The notes beneath the pieces were generated by a model. The model was not told the origin of the DNA. It ran no database searches and worked only from the letters and a program-made list of their open reading frames with translations. From the NCBI GenBank assembly GCA_019694755.1, contig JAIBBI010000012.1, forward strand, positions 1-64,000: a DNA stretch of 64,000 nucleotides. The letters are read 5' to 3'. Each line of letters opens with the position of its first letter. The stretch's first letter is position 1. The position numbers and the translations under genes were made by a program. Below, piece by piece: positions 48,249-57,588 of this stretch. The stretch comes from Gemmataceae bacterium (GTDB lineage: Bacteria > Planctomycetota > Planctomycetia > Gemmatales > Gemmataceae).

Positions 48249-49368
48249 TCGCGTCCAGCGGTTCGATACCTACTGAGAGTCGAATCAGGCCATCGGTAAT
48301 GCCGAGCCGGACTTTTTCCGCGGGATTCATGTATCGGTGGGAGGTCCCGGCCGGGTAACTGCACGTCGTCCCCGTATCGCCCAGAGAAGGGCAGAAGGGA
48401 ATCCCCGTGGCTTTGCGAATGAACCGGTTGACGGCAGACCGACCACCCTGAAGCTCGAATGCAACCATGTTGCCGGGCGCCCCGTCGAGCATCCGGCCGG
48501 CCAGTTCGAAGTCGGGATGGTCCTTCAGGCCCGGGTAGGCGACTAGTCGGACATCCGGTCGATGCCGCAGCCATTCCGCGACCTCCCGAGCATTTGCGGC
48601 CGCGCTTCGGACACGGAGCGCCAGTGTCGGGAGACTGCGGAGGGTGAGCCAGCAGTCGAAAGGCGCGGGCGACATGCCCCAGACGCTTGCCACAAGGGCG
48701 ACTTGTGGTCGCAGGTTTCGATCACTTCCAAAGGCGGCACCGAGCGTAACGTCGGAATGGCCGCCGATGAGTTTGGTCAATGACTCGATCGAGACATCGG
48801 CTCCGTATTCAATCGGCCTGCAAAGCACCGGAGTGGCAAACGTGTTATCCACCACCAGCGCACAATCCCGGGCGTGCGCGGCTTCGGCGAGCCTCGGAAT
48901 GTCCGCAACGCGGAGTAGAGGGTTGGAAATCGTTTCGACGAGCAGCACTCGAGTCGGAGTCGCCAGAGCGGAGCGTACGGCTGGCAGGTCCGATGAGTCA
49001 ACCCATGTGGTCGTGACGCCGAATCGGGCGAGTTCCTGCCCCAGCCATTGCGAAGTCCGGCCGTATAGTTGGTCGCTGGCGACGATCCGATCGCCCGCCT
49101 TGAGCATCGCGAGCATTGTTGCCGTCAGCGCGCCCATTCCCGAACCGGCCACGACACCCCATGCGGCACATTCCAGTTCCGCGAGGCGGGCGGCCAGGGC
49201 GATGCCATTGGGATGATTGTCTCGAGCGTAGATGTAACCGAGGTCCGTGCCGTCGGAAATACGCTCGAGGCAGTCGAGATCGGGAATGGCGTAGACGGAT
49301 GACGGGTGGAACGGCGGGGCGACGGGGCGGCTGACGCCGAGTTCCCGATCACGTTCGGGTCCAAACAT
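48220..49368 (-). CDS. Cys/Met metabolism PLP enzyme (cystathionine gamma-synthase/lyase-like)
   Basis: Predicted 382 residues. The PLP Lys is in SIESLTKLIGGHSDVTLGAA, the cofactor Asp in CALVVDNTFATP, and YARDNHPNGIALAARLAELE carries the phosphate-contact Tyr-Arg. The C-terminal SLGDTGTTCSYPAGTSH is typical of the MetB/MetC/MetY group. MetB, cystathionine lyase, methionine gamma-lyase and O-acylhomoserine sulfhydrylase cannot be told apart by eye. GGAGGGG lies four bases before the ATG. The 3' end overlaps mobA by 29 bases tail to tail. Confidence 0.9.
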   Translation of the reverse strand: MFGPERDRELGVSRPVAPPFHPSSVYAIPDLDCLERISDGTDLGYIYARDNHPNGIALAARLAELECAAWGVVAGSGMGALTATMLAMLKAGDRIVASDQLYGRTSQWLGQELARFGVTTTWVDSSDLPAVRSALATPTRVLLVETISNPLLRVADIPRLAEAAHARDCALVVDNTFATPVLCRPIEYGADVSIESLTKLIGGHSDVTLGAAFGSDRNLRPQVALVASVWGMSPAPFDCWLTLRSLPTLALRVRSAAANAREVAEWLRHRPDVRLVAYPGLKDHPDFELAGRMLDGAPGNMVAFELQGGRSAVNRFIRKATGIPFCPSLGDTGTTCSYPAGTSHRYMNPAEKVRLGITDGLIRLSVGIEPLDAIIRELSRGV

Positions 49369-49389
49369 GTAACCCCTCCCGCCGCTGTT

Positions 49390-50115
49390 TTACAGACCGG
49401 CGGGAGAGCGAAGCAGGCGATCGGCCCGAATCGTAGCAACTTCCGTGGAAACGAATTCCGTCTCGCGGAGATAACTGATCAGCCAAGCTCGCACAACCTG
49501 CGGGTTCGGGCCATAAACATAAGTCCCGGCGGGTTGCTCCCGAAGCGGCGTTGAAGAAGTTTCGACAGTAATCCCGCGACTCGCAAACACGGCGCGGTCC
49601 GACTCGCTGACCGGTCCGCCGATTACGACAACTCGCTTGTAGCCGGCCTTGGCCAGCCGGTCGACATCGTCGAGCGTCGGTTTCGGTCCGGTGGTCAACC
49701 GCCCGGGAACGACTTCGCGATACTCCAGATGGTTGCTCACGGCAGTCGCGGAAGCCGGCTTCATGCTGGCGACGTCCCGACGACCGGTTTCGCTGAATTC
49801 CGGTTTCTCCAGCAGGATTTCCGGAGCGCCGGCCACTCGCGAGGGGTTTTCAATCTTCGGAGTGTAACTGCTCGCACGAGGCTGCTCGGGCATCGTCGGT
49901 GCGGGCGGAGGGGGTAGCGGAACCTGAGCCGGGGCCGTACCCGGAGAAAACTGCGGCTTCTCGAAAAGAATCTCAGTCGGAGCCGAGGTCGGCGGGGGTG
50001 CACTATAGACCGATACCGGCGGAGCGCATGTTGAGCAACTCGGCTTCCGGCAGGTGCTCCGGCAGCCGTTGATCAGGCAGACCCCGGCGGCAAAGGCGAT
50101 CATAGTCCGATTCAT
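49390..50115 (-). CDS. Proline-rich lipoprotein with phosphatase-like but catalytically empty domain
   Basis: Predicted 241 residues. The signal peptide ends in the lipobox LINGC near residue 18. A Pro-rich, low-complexity region follows that holds two copies of a short unit, PTEILFEKPQFS and APEILLEKPEFS. The C-terminal 110 residues (YREVVPGRLTTGPKPTLDDVDRLAKAGYKRVVVIGG) resemble the first half of the beta-lactamase-hydrolase-like/DSP phosphatase fold, but no HCxxGxxR loop is present. AGGAGG precedes the ATG. The Cys-rich start (CRSTCRKPSCSTC) is notable. It is probably outer-membrane anchored; the role is unknown. Confidence 0.7.
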   Translation of the reverse strand: MNRTMIAFAAGVCLINGCRSTCRKPSCSTCAPPVSVYSAPPPTSAPTEILFEKPQFSPGTAPAQVPLPPPPAPTMPEQPRASSYTPKIENPSRVAGAPEILLEKPEFSETGRRDVASMKPASATAVSNHLEYREVVPGRLTTGPKPTLDDVDRLAKAGYKRVVVIGGPVSESDRAVFASRGITVETSSTPLREQPAGTYVYGPNPQVVRAWLISYLRETEFVSTEVATIRADRLLRSPAGL

Positions 50116-50340
50116 GGCACACTCCTCCTGACATTAACCATCGTAATTCCCCGGGAAAGGGGGCTGCTAGACACCAGTTGACTACGGCCGAATGATTGGT
50201 CGGAATCTGGAGCGACTTTGCGGGTTAAGCCGACCCTCAGGTCGTGGAACCCGTGGAACGTAGCGATCTGTGCTCAATTCCCGGTCTACGGACTACTCGA
50301 AGACCGGGAGGAACATGACAAGATGGGGGTGAAACTGGCG

Positions 50341-50859
50341 TCAGACTTCGCGAGTCACCGTCTGTTCGGCCAGCATAGCCAACTCCGTCAACCGTGCCGC
50401 AGTCACGCCAATCCGCTCGAAGCATTCCGAAACGATGCTCCGCGGCGTCGTGAACATGGTGATGAGCAAGTCAAGCGAAGTCACTGAATCCCGGCCGTTC
50501 TCGGCTGCCCGCTGGACGGAATCCCGCAGGAGGCGAATCACGTTATCGGAAATGAACTCGCGGTGAAGGCGCAGAACCGAATCCGTGCTGCCGGACTCGT
50601 GCAGGAAAAGCTCCTCGAATTGCTCCAGCAGTCGCGGAAGGTCCGCGCCGAGTCGCTCCGCCCAATCGTGGATCCCCGAATCGCCGCAGTCTAACAGGCC
50701 CATGAAGACGTGCGGGCTGCGGATGCTGTCCCAGCGGGTCCGTCGAGCGTAGTCGATGCTGCGCACGAGTGCGTAGACCGCCTCCTCTCGAAAGAGCTCG
50801 TCACGCAGGTGGCCGCCAACCAGGAAAACGTCGTCCGTGTTTTCGAAAGGAGATGACAT
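50341..50859 (-). CDS. Stand-alone Clp N-domain-like protein
   Basis: Predicted 172 residues, all alpha-helical in appearance. Two related segments resemble the paired repeats of the Clp/Hsp100 N-terminal domain: ALVRSIDYARRTRWDSIRSPHVFMGLLD near residues 30-60 (compare A...AR......I..EHLLLGLL in ClpA/B/C) and LLRDSVQRAAENGRDSVTSLDLLITMF near 105-135. No AAA+ module follows. Such free N-domains may act as adaptors, inhibitors or peptide-binding proteins. The ATG at 50859 is preferred over TTG at 50895. clpB itself is 9 kb away in this window. Its neighbours are a lipoprotein gene downstream and a divergent nuclease gene. Confidence 0.6.
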   Translation of the reverse strand: MSSPFENTDDVFLVGGHLRDELFREEAVYALVRSIDYARRTRWDSIRSPHVFMGLLDCGDSGIHDWAERLGADLPRLLEQFEELFLHESGSTDSVLRLHREFISDNVIRLLRDSVQRAAENGRDSVTSLDLLITMFTTPRSIVSECFERIGVTAARLTELAMLAEQTVTREV

Positions 50860-51025
50860 AGGATAGGCACCCAGTTCCGGACGGAATCGGTACAATCAGT
50901 ATGACGCGCGGCGGTGGAATCCGCAAGCGGTTCGGCACAATCTGCCTAACCCTTTTCTTCCCATCATATCCGCATCGTCCGAATTTCCGGACCGCTCCAG
51001 GGACGGGCAACAGCCCGAATAGGCT

Positions 51026-52321
51026 TTGGAAACTGTTGTCCGCTATCACGGTGCCGTCGGCGGTTACGGCGGTTCAATGATCGCCGTCGAGTCAAATGGA
51101 GCCACGATTCTCCTCGATTGCGGGCGATCGGTTCGCGATCTGCGAGCGACGTTTCCGCTGGAGCCGTCGCAGGTCGACGCGATCGTCATCACCCATGCCC
51201 ACCGTGACCACGCCGGTTGGCTTACAGAGTTTCAAGCTCAGGGATTCTGCGGTCGCGTCTTCGTGTCAGCGGCCACCGCGGCCCTGTTGCGCGTCCAATT
51301 CGAGGACAGCGCTCGATGGCGAGGGTCGCTCCGACCAGCGGATCTGGAAAAACAACTTGTGATCTGCGATTACAAATTGGAGATCGAGACTCCGGGCGCC
51401 GCGGGCCTCACTCTGGTCCCGGCAGGGCACCTGCTGGGCGCGGTCGGGACGCTGATGCGCTGCCGAAGTTGTTCGTTGTTCTTCACCGGTGACGTAGGCC
51501 GATCAGATTCGCCCCTTTACCCGCCGCCGGAGACGATGCCCGATGCCGAACTCGTGATCGCCGAATCAACATATGGCGACCGGGAGGCCGCGTCGTACGA
51601 GGAGTCGGCTTCGCGACTCGGGGAACTTGTTCACGATGCCATTTCCGAGCACGGGCGAGTCGTGATTCCTGCGTTCAGCCTCGGCCGGACGCAATTGATT
51701 CTGGCAGCGTTGCACAACCTTCGGAAGCACGGCAACTGCCCGGATGTTGAAATAGTCGTCGATTCGGCAACCGCCCGCGCTTATTCCCGTGCCCACACGG
51801 AGTTCCGTGGCGAGTTGCGTGATCCTGGACTGGCGGACGCTTGGGAAGCCGTTCATTACGTGGAGACAGAGAGTGAAAGCCGGGAGTTGGCCGAATCGTC
51901 CCAGCCATGCGTCATAATCGCCTCCGGAGGCATGGCCGACAGCGAGCGGTCTCGTCGCCACCTCCGCCGAGTAATAGATGACCCGCGGTGTCGCGTGGTG
52001 CTGGTGAGTTACCAGGCAGTCGGGACGCTCGGCCGGCGGTTGTTGAACCCGGGGCCCACGGTACGCATGGACGGGCGGAACTACAACAAGTGGGCTTCGG
52101 TTGAAGCATTGTCGGGGTTCTCCGGGCATGCCGGCCGGAGCGAATTGCTGCGGTACCTCCGGCCGGCCATCGACTGCCAGGCAGTGATTCGCCTTGTTCA
52201 TGGCGACCGGGCGTCGGCCGCGTCGCTGGCACGGGCGTTATCCGACGCGGGGGCGGCCGGTGTTTCAGTACCCGGTCCATCTGACACGGATCGCTTGCGG
52301 CCGGCCGCCCGCGTTCGATAA
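51026..52321 (+). CDS. Beta-CASP metallo-beta-lactamase RNA nuclease-like protein
   Basis: Predicted 431 residues of the CPSF73/YSH1-type MBL family. Metal motifs are THAHRDHAGW, PAGHLLGAVG and FTGDVGRSD; beta-CASP motifs include ESTYGDR, VIPAFSLGRTQLIL, IIASGGMADS and the closing SGFSGHAG and LVHGD. Related archaeal and bacterial proteins are endo/exoribonucleases; no KH domain is present. The start is TTG at 51026, because the conserved first strand begins at once (VVRYHGAVGGYGGS); no upstream ATG fits. The Ser/Thr kinase gene lies 27 bases downstream and may be co-transcribed. Confidence 0.88.
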   Translation: METVVRYHGAVGGYGGSMIAVESNGATILLDCGRSVRDLRATFPLEPSQVDAIVITHAHRDHAGWLTEFQAQGFCGRVFVSAATAALLRVQFEDSARWRGSLRPADLEKQLVICDYKLEIETPGAAGLTLVPAGHLLGAVGTLMRCRSCSLFFTGDVGRSDSPLYPPPETMPDAELVIAESTYGDREAASYEESASRLGELVHDAISEHGRVVIPAFSLGRTQLILAALHNLRKHGNCPDVEIVVDSATARAYSRAHTEFRGELRDPGLADAWEAVHYVETESESRELAESSQPCVIIASGGMADSERSRRHLRRVIDDPRCRVVLVSYQAVGTLGRRLLNPGPTVRMDGRNYNKWASVEALSGFSGHAGRSELLRYLRPAIDCQAVIRLVHGDRASAASLARALSDAGAAGVSVPGPSDTDRLRPAARVR

Positions 52322-52348
52322 TATCCGGGAACTGCCACAGGCGACGAA

Positions 52349-55300
52349 ATGGCGCTCGAGTGCCCCCGATGTCAGAAGTCAATTGAGTTCTCGGGAGAAC
52401 GCCCGTCGTTCTGCCCTTATTGCGGGATTGCGCTCAGCACCGTGACGCCTCTGATGGCCCGGGTCGAGGCCACATCACCATTCGTCCCGGATTCGGAGCT
52501 GACGCACGACTTCGAGCCGGCCGAACCGGGAACGGACGGGGTCCCTTCGGAAATCGGCGGATTTCGCCTGACCCGATTACTGGGTGCCGGCGGCATGGGC
52601 GCGGTTTACGAAGGCGTCGCTGAGGACTCCGGTCAGCGAGTTGCCGTCAAACTGCTCAATGCCATTGCAAAGACCGACGCGGCAGCGCTGCAGCGATTTC
52701 GGCAAGAGGGCCAGCTCGCCAGTCGTCTGGCTCACCCGCGCTGTGTGTTCGTGCTGCGGGCCGACGAAGAGGCCGGCAAACCGTTCATCGTGATGGAACT
52801 GATGCCGGGTATCACGCTTCGCGACCTTGTGCGCGAGCGGGGGCCGCTCCCTGCCGACGAGGCAATCGCCAAGATCGTCGACGTCATCGACGGACTGATA
52901 GAGGCACACCGGCTCAACATCCTTCACCGTGACGTAAAACCGTCCAATTGCTTTCTGATGCCGGATGGTCGGGTCAAGGTCGGTGATTTCGGCCTGTCGA
53001 AGTCTCTCGGCGCGGACCTGCAATTGACGCAGACGGGATCATTCCTCGGCACCGTACTCTACGCGGCTCCCGAGCAGATTCGAGGCGATTCCGTCGACTA
53101 TTCTGCAGATGTTTATTCCGTGTGCGCCACGCTGTATTACCTATTGTGCGGGCAGGCGCCGTTTCAACACGAGAATCCGACTGTCGTCATCTCAAGAGTC
53201 ATTTCCGAATCGCCTCCCGACATAGCGTTGCGCAGGACCGATCTGCCTCGCCGACTGTGTCGGATTGTGATGCGAGGTCTGGAGCGAGATCCGACCAGAC
53301 GATTCGCCAATCTTGAAGAACTCCGGCTGGCGCTCTCTGAATTGATTACCAGGCCTCTGAACCGCGGAAGCCTCGGCGCCCGAACGGCCGCCTACCTGAT
53401 CGACCTGGTAGTGCTTGCGCCGATCTGGATTCTGCTGACGGCGACGGAAGCCTGGCTGGGTTCTGTACCCTTACTGGTGCCGGTACTTCCCAAGTTCTTG
53501 TATTTCCTCATCGGGGAGAAGTTTTTTGGCGGAACCGTCGGGAAATGGGCATTGCGGCTTCGTGTCACAACTGCTGCCGGCAAACCACCGGCATGGGGTC
53601 GACTCAGTATTCGCACTCTGGCATTTGTGCTGTTCTCCATTGGCGCGGGGTTCGCGGCTGAGTCTGTTTTTGAGCGAAATGAGTGGATCGATGTGGAGTA
53701 CGGAATTCTCGTTTACGTGATCGGGTGGTTCCTGCTTCTCATTCCCATGCGGGCTCGAAACGGCTACCGCGGGTTGCATGAGTTCCTAAGTGGTACTCGA
53801 GTAGTGCAAACGCCCTGGCCGCGTCGCCTGCCTCGTATCGCCGTCCCGGACGCAGAACCTGATCTCAAGCCAATTCCGCCACATGTCCCCACGCAAATTG
53901 GTGGATTCACGCCCGACGGCCTTCTGGACGCAGTCGGCGATATCTATCGGCTGCATGCCGAAGATTCGCGAATGCGTCGCGAGATCCATCTGGTGGTCCG
54001 CCCGGCCGGGGTAGCGCCCACGTCTGAAGCACGAAAAACAGTTGCACGGCCGACTCGGACTCGCTGGCTGAACGGCGGGACCGTAGACGGGTGGGCTTGG
54101 GACGCCTATCTCGCACCAACCGGCGCGTCGCTCCCCCGGATTGCCGCCAAGTCGACGCTCGGTTGGCCCGAGACGTTGTCCGTCCTGGAGCAGCTAACGG
54201 AATCGCTGGAAGAGTCGCTCGCCGATCAGTCGCTGGTAGGTCCGCTGTCGATCGACCAGGTCTTTGTCCGCCCCGACGGCCGGTTGCAACTCCTTGATCA
54301 GTTGGGAAATGAGCCAGCAACAGAAGCGGAAGCTATGTCGCTCCTGCGGCAAGTTGGCCCGGTCGCCATGGAAGGGAAGCCGCGTGCGCTGTCCGGGAAA
54401 TCGTCTGCGCATGTCCGGGCGATCATGCCGATACACGCGCAGCAGTTCTTCCTGCAGCTGGCTGGGCCCGGCAAGACAATCGATACGATACACCGCGCCC
54501 GGAACGCCTTGCGAATGTTGGAGACAAGCCCGGCCGAGACAGCGACGCCCCAGCGACTGGTGAGCCTAGGCTTTCAGGGGCTCACGTTGGCTATTCCGTT
54601 GCTCGTGTTCCTTATTTGTAGTGCCGCGTTCAGTCTGGCGATCATCCTTCCATCGGAGGCTGAACTCAATCGGGCACGGCGAGTGTCCGACTACTTGGCG
54701 AGCCATCCCGATGAAGTCAAGATGGCCATTCAGGAAATGGCCGACGATGCGACATGGAATCGAGTGACGAAATCGATTGAGTCCTGGCGGCGAGGCTATT
54801 GGGAAGATGCGGCTTTCGTGCGTCCCGGGCTAAACATGTTTGAGCGATATTTGCGATCCTTGGCCCGCAAGTACGAAGAAGCTGTAGGTGAATCGGATCT
54901 GGAACGGCGAAACGCCGCGCTCCTGACGCTGAATATGGTGAAGCGCGACAGCTCCAAGCCGCCGATCAACCGGATTCCACCGGGCGTCGCCCGGGAGACC
55001 GCCCGCGATCTGAGTACCGGCTATTCGGTGGTTGCGGCCGTATTCGTCGCATCGGCCATGATCTGGTCGGCAATTACGCGCGGAGGAATGGGGCTCGCAC
55101 TCGCCGGTTTGGCCCTCGTGCGGTCCGATGGTCGTCGCGCGACATGGTGGCAGTGCGGTATCCGCGCAGCCGTGATCTTCGCTCCCCCGCTGTTGTTGTT
55201 TTGCCTTTGCGTTGCAGTCAAGGCGAATACGCCGACGTACCTTCAGACACACAGCCTTCTCTGGTGGGCGGGCACGTTCTGGCTGGCGGGTTATGCGATT

Positions 55301-55369
55301 GTGGGCATCATCAAGCCGGGTCGCGGTCCCCAGGACCGCTTGACCGGGCTACACGTAGTGCCCCGCTGA
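52349..55369 (+). CDS. Membrane Ser/Thr kinase: zinc ribbon, kinase, RDD, pseudokinase-like domain, RDD-like spans
   Basis: Predicted 1006 residues. An N-terminal zinc ribbon (CPRC ... CPYC, residues 5-24) precedes an active-looking kinase domain at about 70-335: LGAGGMGAVYEG loop, VAVKLL Lys, HRDVKPSNCFLMPDGRVKVG and DFGLSK. An RDD membrane domain follows at 340-490. Residues about 505-730 look like a second, degenerate kinase domain: GPLSIDQVFVRPDGRLQLLDQLG aligns with the catalytic loop through the metal-binding loop but lacks HRD and DFG. A single span near 750 and an RDD-like group of spans (890-1000) close the protein. Hanks-type kinases phosphorylate Ser/Thr; the substrate is unknown. 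It lies just after the nuclease gene. Confidence 0.88.
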   Translation: MALECPRCQKSIEFSGERPSFCPYCGIALSTVTPLMARVEATSPFVPDSELTHDFEPAEPGTDGVPSEIGGFRLTRLLGAGGMGAVYEGVAEDSGQRVAVKLLNAIAKTDAAALQRFRQEGQLASRLAHPRCVFVLRADEEAGKPFIVMELMPGITLRDLVRERGPLPADEAIAKIVDVIDGLIEAHRLNILHRDVKPSNCFLMPDGRVKVGDFGLSKSLGADLQLTQTGSFLGTVLYAAPEQIRGDSVDYSADVYSVCATLYYLLCGQAPFQHENPTVVISRVISESPPDIALRRTDLPRRLCRIVMRGLERDPTRRFANLEELRLALSELITRPLNRGSLGARTAAYLIDLVVLAPIWILLTATEAWLGSVPLLVPVLPKFLYFLIGEKFFGGTVGKWALRLRVTTAAGKPPAWGRLSIRTLAFVLFSIGAGFAAESVFERNEWIDVEYGILVYVIGWFLLLIPMRARNGYRGLHEFLSGTRVVQTPWPRRLPRIAVPDAEPDLKPIPPHVPTQIGGFTPDGLLDAVGDIYRLHAEDSRMRREIHLVVRPAGVAPTSEARKTVARPTRTRWLNGGTVDGWAWDAYLAPTGASLPRIAAKSTLGWPETLSVLEQLTESLEESLADQSLVGPLSIDQVFVRPDGRLQLLDQLGNEPATEAEAMSLLRQVGPVAMEGKPRALSGKSSAHVRAIMPIHAQQFFLQLAGPGKTIDTIHRARNALRMLETSPAETATPQRLVSLGFQGLTLAIPLLVFLICSAAFSLAIILPSEAELNRARRVSDYLASHPDEVKMAIQEMADDATWNRVTKSIESWRRGYWEDAAFVRPGLNMFERYLRSLARKYEEAVGESDLERRNAALLTLNMVKRDSSKPPINRIPPGVARETARDLSTGYSVVAAVFVASAMIWSAITRGGMGLALAGLALVRSDGRRATWWQCGIRAAVIFAPPLLLFCLCVAVKANTPTYLQTHSLLWWAGTFWLAGYAIVGIIKPGRGPQDRLTGLHVVPR

Positions 55370-55393
55370 TCAAATCCGTTCTAAACTATACGC

Positions 55394-56788
55394 ATGACCG
55401 AAACTGCGTTTCTCAGGTGCATCGCTGATTTCTGCGGTGCAACTGTTGATGTTTCGACGACCGAGTTCCGGTGCCCGCGATGCAACGGGCTGCTCGATGT
55501 CGCCTACGATTGGGACCGACTGACCCCGCCGAAGTCGCTCAAAGATCTGGAGGCCGGCTGGACTCGACGGATGGACCCGATCGACTTTTCCGGAGTCTGG
55601 CGGTTCCGCTCGCTCCTCCCGTTCGCACCCAGTGGGCAGATTGTCACGCTCGGCGAGGGGCAGACGCTATTGCAGCGGGCCGACGCGGTCGCGAGTTTTG
55701 CGGGTTTGGATTCTGGCCGGCTGTTTCTTCAGTACGAGGGGATGAACCCGTCCGGCAGCTTCAAAGACAACGGAATGACTGCCGCATTTACTCACGCGAA
55801 TATGGTCGGGGCAAACCGGGCTGCGTGCGCCAGTACCGGCAATACGAGTGCTTCGCTCGCGATGTATTGCTCCGCCACCGGGCTGATGAAAGGAATCGTC
55901 TTCATCGGATCGGGGAAGATCAGCTACGGGAAGCTGGCTCAGGCGCTCGATTTTGGCGCGCTGACAATTCAAATCGATGGCGACTTCGACGACGCGATGA
56001 GTCGAGTTCAACAAATCGCCGGCCGACTGGGCATTTACCTCGTCAACAGCGTCAACCCGTTCCGACTTGAAGGCCAGAAAACGATCATGTTTCGAGTTCT
56101 GGAGTCTTCCGGGTGGGAAGTCCCCGATTGGATCGTTGTGCCGGGCGGCAATCTCGGTAACGTGTCTGCTTTCGGCAAGGCGTTCGCCGAATTGAAGGCG
56201 CTCGGCCTGATTTCACGAGTGCCGCAGTTTGCCGTGATCAATGCCGCGGGAGCCGACACGTTCGATCGCGTTTTCAACAAGCTCAGACTGCGGTGGAAGG
56301 ACGGTGATTTCGATCGCGTGGCCTACCAGTCCTACATCGAAACCATGGACCGCGAGGGTCGCCGGGCAGACACGCTGGCGAGCGCGATTGAGATCAACCG
56401 GCCGGTCAACCTGCCGAAGGCTCTGCGCGCCATGTCGGTTTGCGGCGGCGTGGTCGGGACGGCAAATGACCAGGAGATCATGGACGCCAAGGCTCGCGTC
56501 GGCGCCGGGGGATTTGGCTGTGAACCGGCCTCGGCGGCAAGCGTGGCCGGGCTGAAAAAACTGCGGAAAGAAGGCGTGATTGCCCGGGGAGACCGCGTCG
56601 TATGCATCCTGACGGGACATCAACTCAAGGACCCTGCCGCCACGGTTGCATATCATGGCAGTGACAACCGTCAGTTCCAATCGATTCTGGGCCAGCGCGG
56701 CGTGACCGCGGCGCCGTTCGCCAACCGGCCGGTTCCGGTGGTGAACGACCTCGATGCGATCATCCGCGCCATCGAAGGGGTGCCATGA
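55394..56788 (+). CDS. thrC: Threonine synthase
   Basis: Predicted 464 residues, a fold-type II PLP enzyme. The N-terminus has a Cys-containing ribbon ([17 protein letters not shown]) often seen in this ThrC subgroup. The PLP Lys is in [28 protein letters not shown] and the Gly-rich [12 protein letters not shown] bind the phosphate. It converts O-phosphohomoserine to threonine in the cytoplasm. The stop overlaps the dapB start by four bases (ATGA), so two aspartate-family pathway enzymes are translationally coupled. Confidence 0.95.
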   Translation: MTETAFLRCIADFCGATVDVSTTEFRCPRCNGLLDVAYDWDRLTPPKSLKDLEAGWTRRMDPIDFSGVWRFRSLLPFAPSGQIVTLGEGQTLLQRADAVASFAGLDSGRLFLQYEGMNPSGSFKDNGMTAAFTHANMVGANRAACASTGNTSASLAMYCSATGLMKGIVFIGSGKISYGKLAQALDFGALTIQIDGDFDDAMSRVQQIAGRLGIYLVNSVNPFRLEGQKTIMFRVLESSGWEVPDWIVVPGGNLGNVSAFGKAFAELKALGLISRVPQFAVINAAGADTFDRVFNKLRLRWKDGDFDRVAYQSYIETMDREGRRADTLASAIEINRPVNLPKALRAMSVCGGVVGTANDQEIMDAKARVGAGGFGCEPASAASVAGLKKLRKEGVIARGDRVVCILTGHQLKDPAATVAYHGSDNRQFQSILGQRGVTAAPFANRPVPVVNDLDAIIRAIEGVP

Positions 56789-57582
56789 AACACATCTACC
56801 TGGGCATCAATGGTGCCTGCGGCCGGATGGGCCGCCGGATGATCGCCTTGGCCTCGCGGGACACCGACCTGAAGGTCTCCGTCGCGTTGGATTCGCCGGA
56901 CCACCCGGAACTCGGCCGGGATGCGGGAGATCTTGCGGGCATTGAACCTATCGGTTTGCCCGTCGGTGCTAACTTCTCCGGGAAGGCCCGCTGCGACGTA
57001 ATGATTGACATCAGTTCCCCCGAGGGCACAATGGCAGTGCTGAAGTCATGTGCCGACCGACAGATCCCGATTCTGATTGCCACGACGGGCCACAACGCGG
57101 AACAGCGGCGGGCCATCAACGAGGCGGCCCACGAGACGGCCGTCATGCAGACCGCGAACACCAGCCTCGGAGTTGCCGTACTGTTCGCCCTGGTCAAGGA
57201 GGCTGCCCAGTTCCTGCACCAGAAGGGGTTCGATGTTGAGATCATCGAACGCCACCATCGTGGGAAGAAGGACGCTCCGAGCGGTACCGCGTTGCACCTG
57301 GCCCACGCGGTACAGCACGTCTGGGGCACGCAGGGGATTTCCCACGGGCGCGAAGGCCATTCTGGCGAGAAACCACTTGATGAGATTGGAATTCACGCCG
57401 TGCGCACCGGGGATAACGTTGGCGAGCATACAGTTCTATTCGCCGGCGCGGGCGAAGTGCTCGAACTGACGCAACGAACGACGGCACGAGACAGCTACGT
57501 CCGCGGCGCGTTGCAGGCCGCAAAGTACCTCGCGGGAAAAGGGCCGGGCAAATACTCCATGAGCGATGTGCTCGGAATCTGA
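56785..57582 (+). CDS. dapB: 4-Hydroxy-tetrahydrodipicolinate reductase
   Basis: Predicted 265 residues. The nucleotide-binding motif [13 protein letters not shown] is N-terminal, [12 protein letters not shown] and IATTGHN are the middle blocks, and [19 protein letters not shown] is the active-site signature with catalytic His and Lys. It reduces the dihydrodipicolinate precursor with NAD(P)H on the way to diaminopimelate and lysine; diaminopimelate is needed for peptidoglycan. It overlaps thrC by four bases and ends six bases before a convergent transporter gene. Confidence 0.97.
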   Translation: MKHIYLGINGACGRMGRRMIALASRDTDLKVSVALDSPDHPELGRDAGDLAGIEPIGLPVGANFSGKARCDVMIDISSPEGTMAVLKSCADRQIPILIATTGHNAEQRRAINEAAHETAVMQTANTSLGVAVLFALVKEAAQFLHQKGFDVEIIERHHRGKKDAPSGTALHLAHAVQHVWGTQGISHGREGHSGEKPLDEIGIHAVRTGDNVGEHTVLFAGAGEVLELTQRTTARDSYVRGALQAAKYLAGKGPGKYSMSDVLGI

Positions 57583-57588
57583 CTGACC

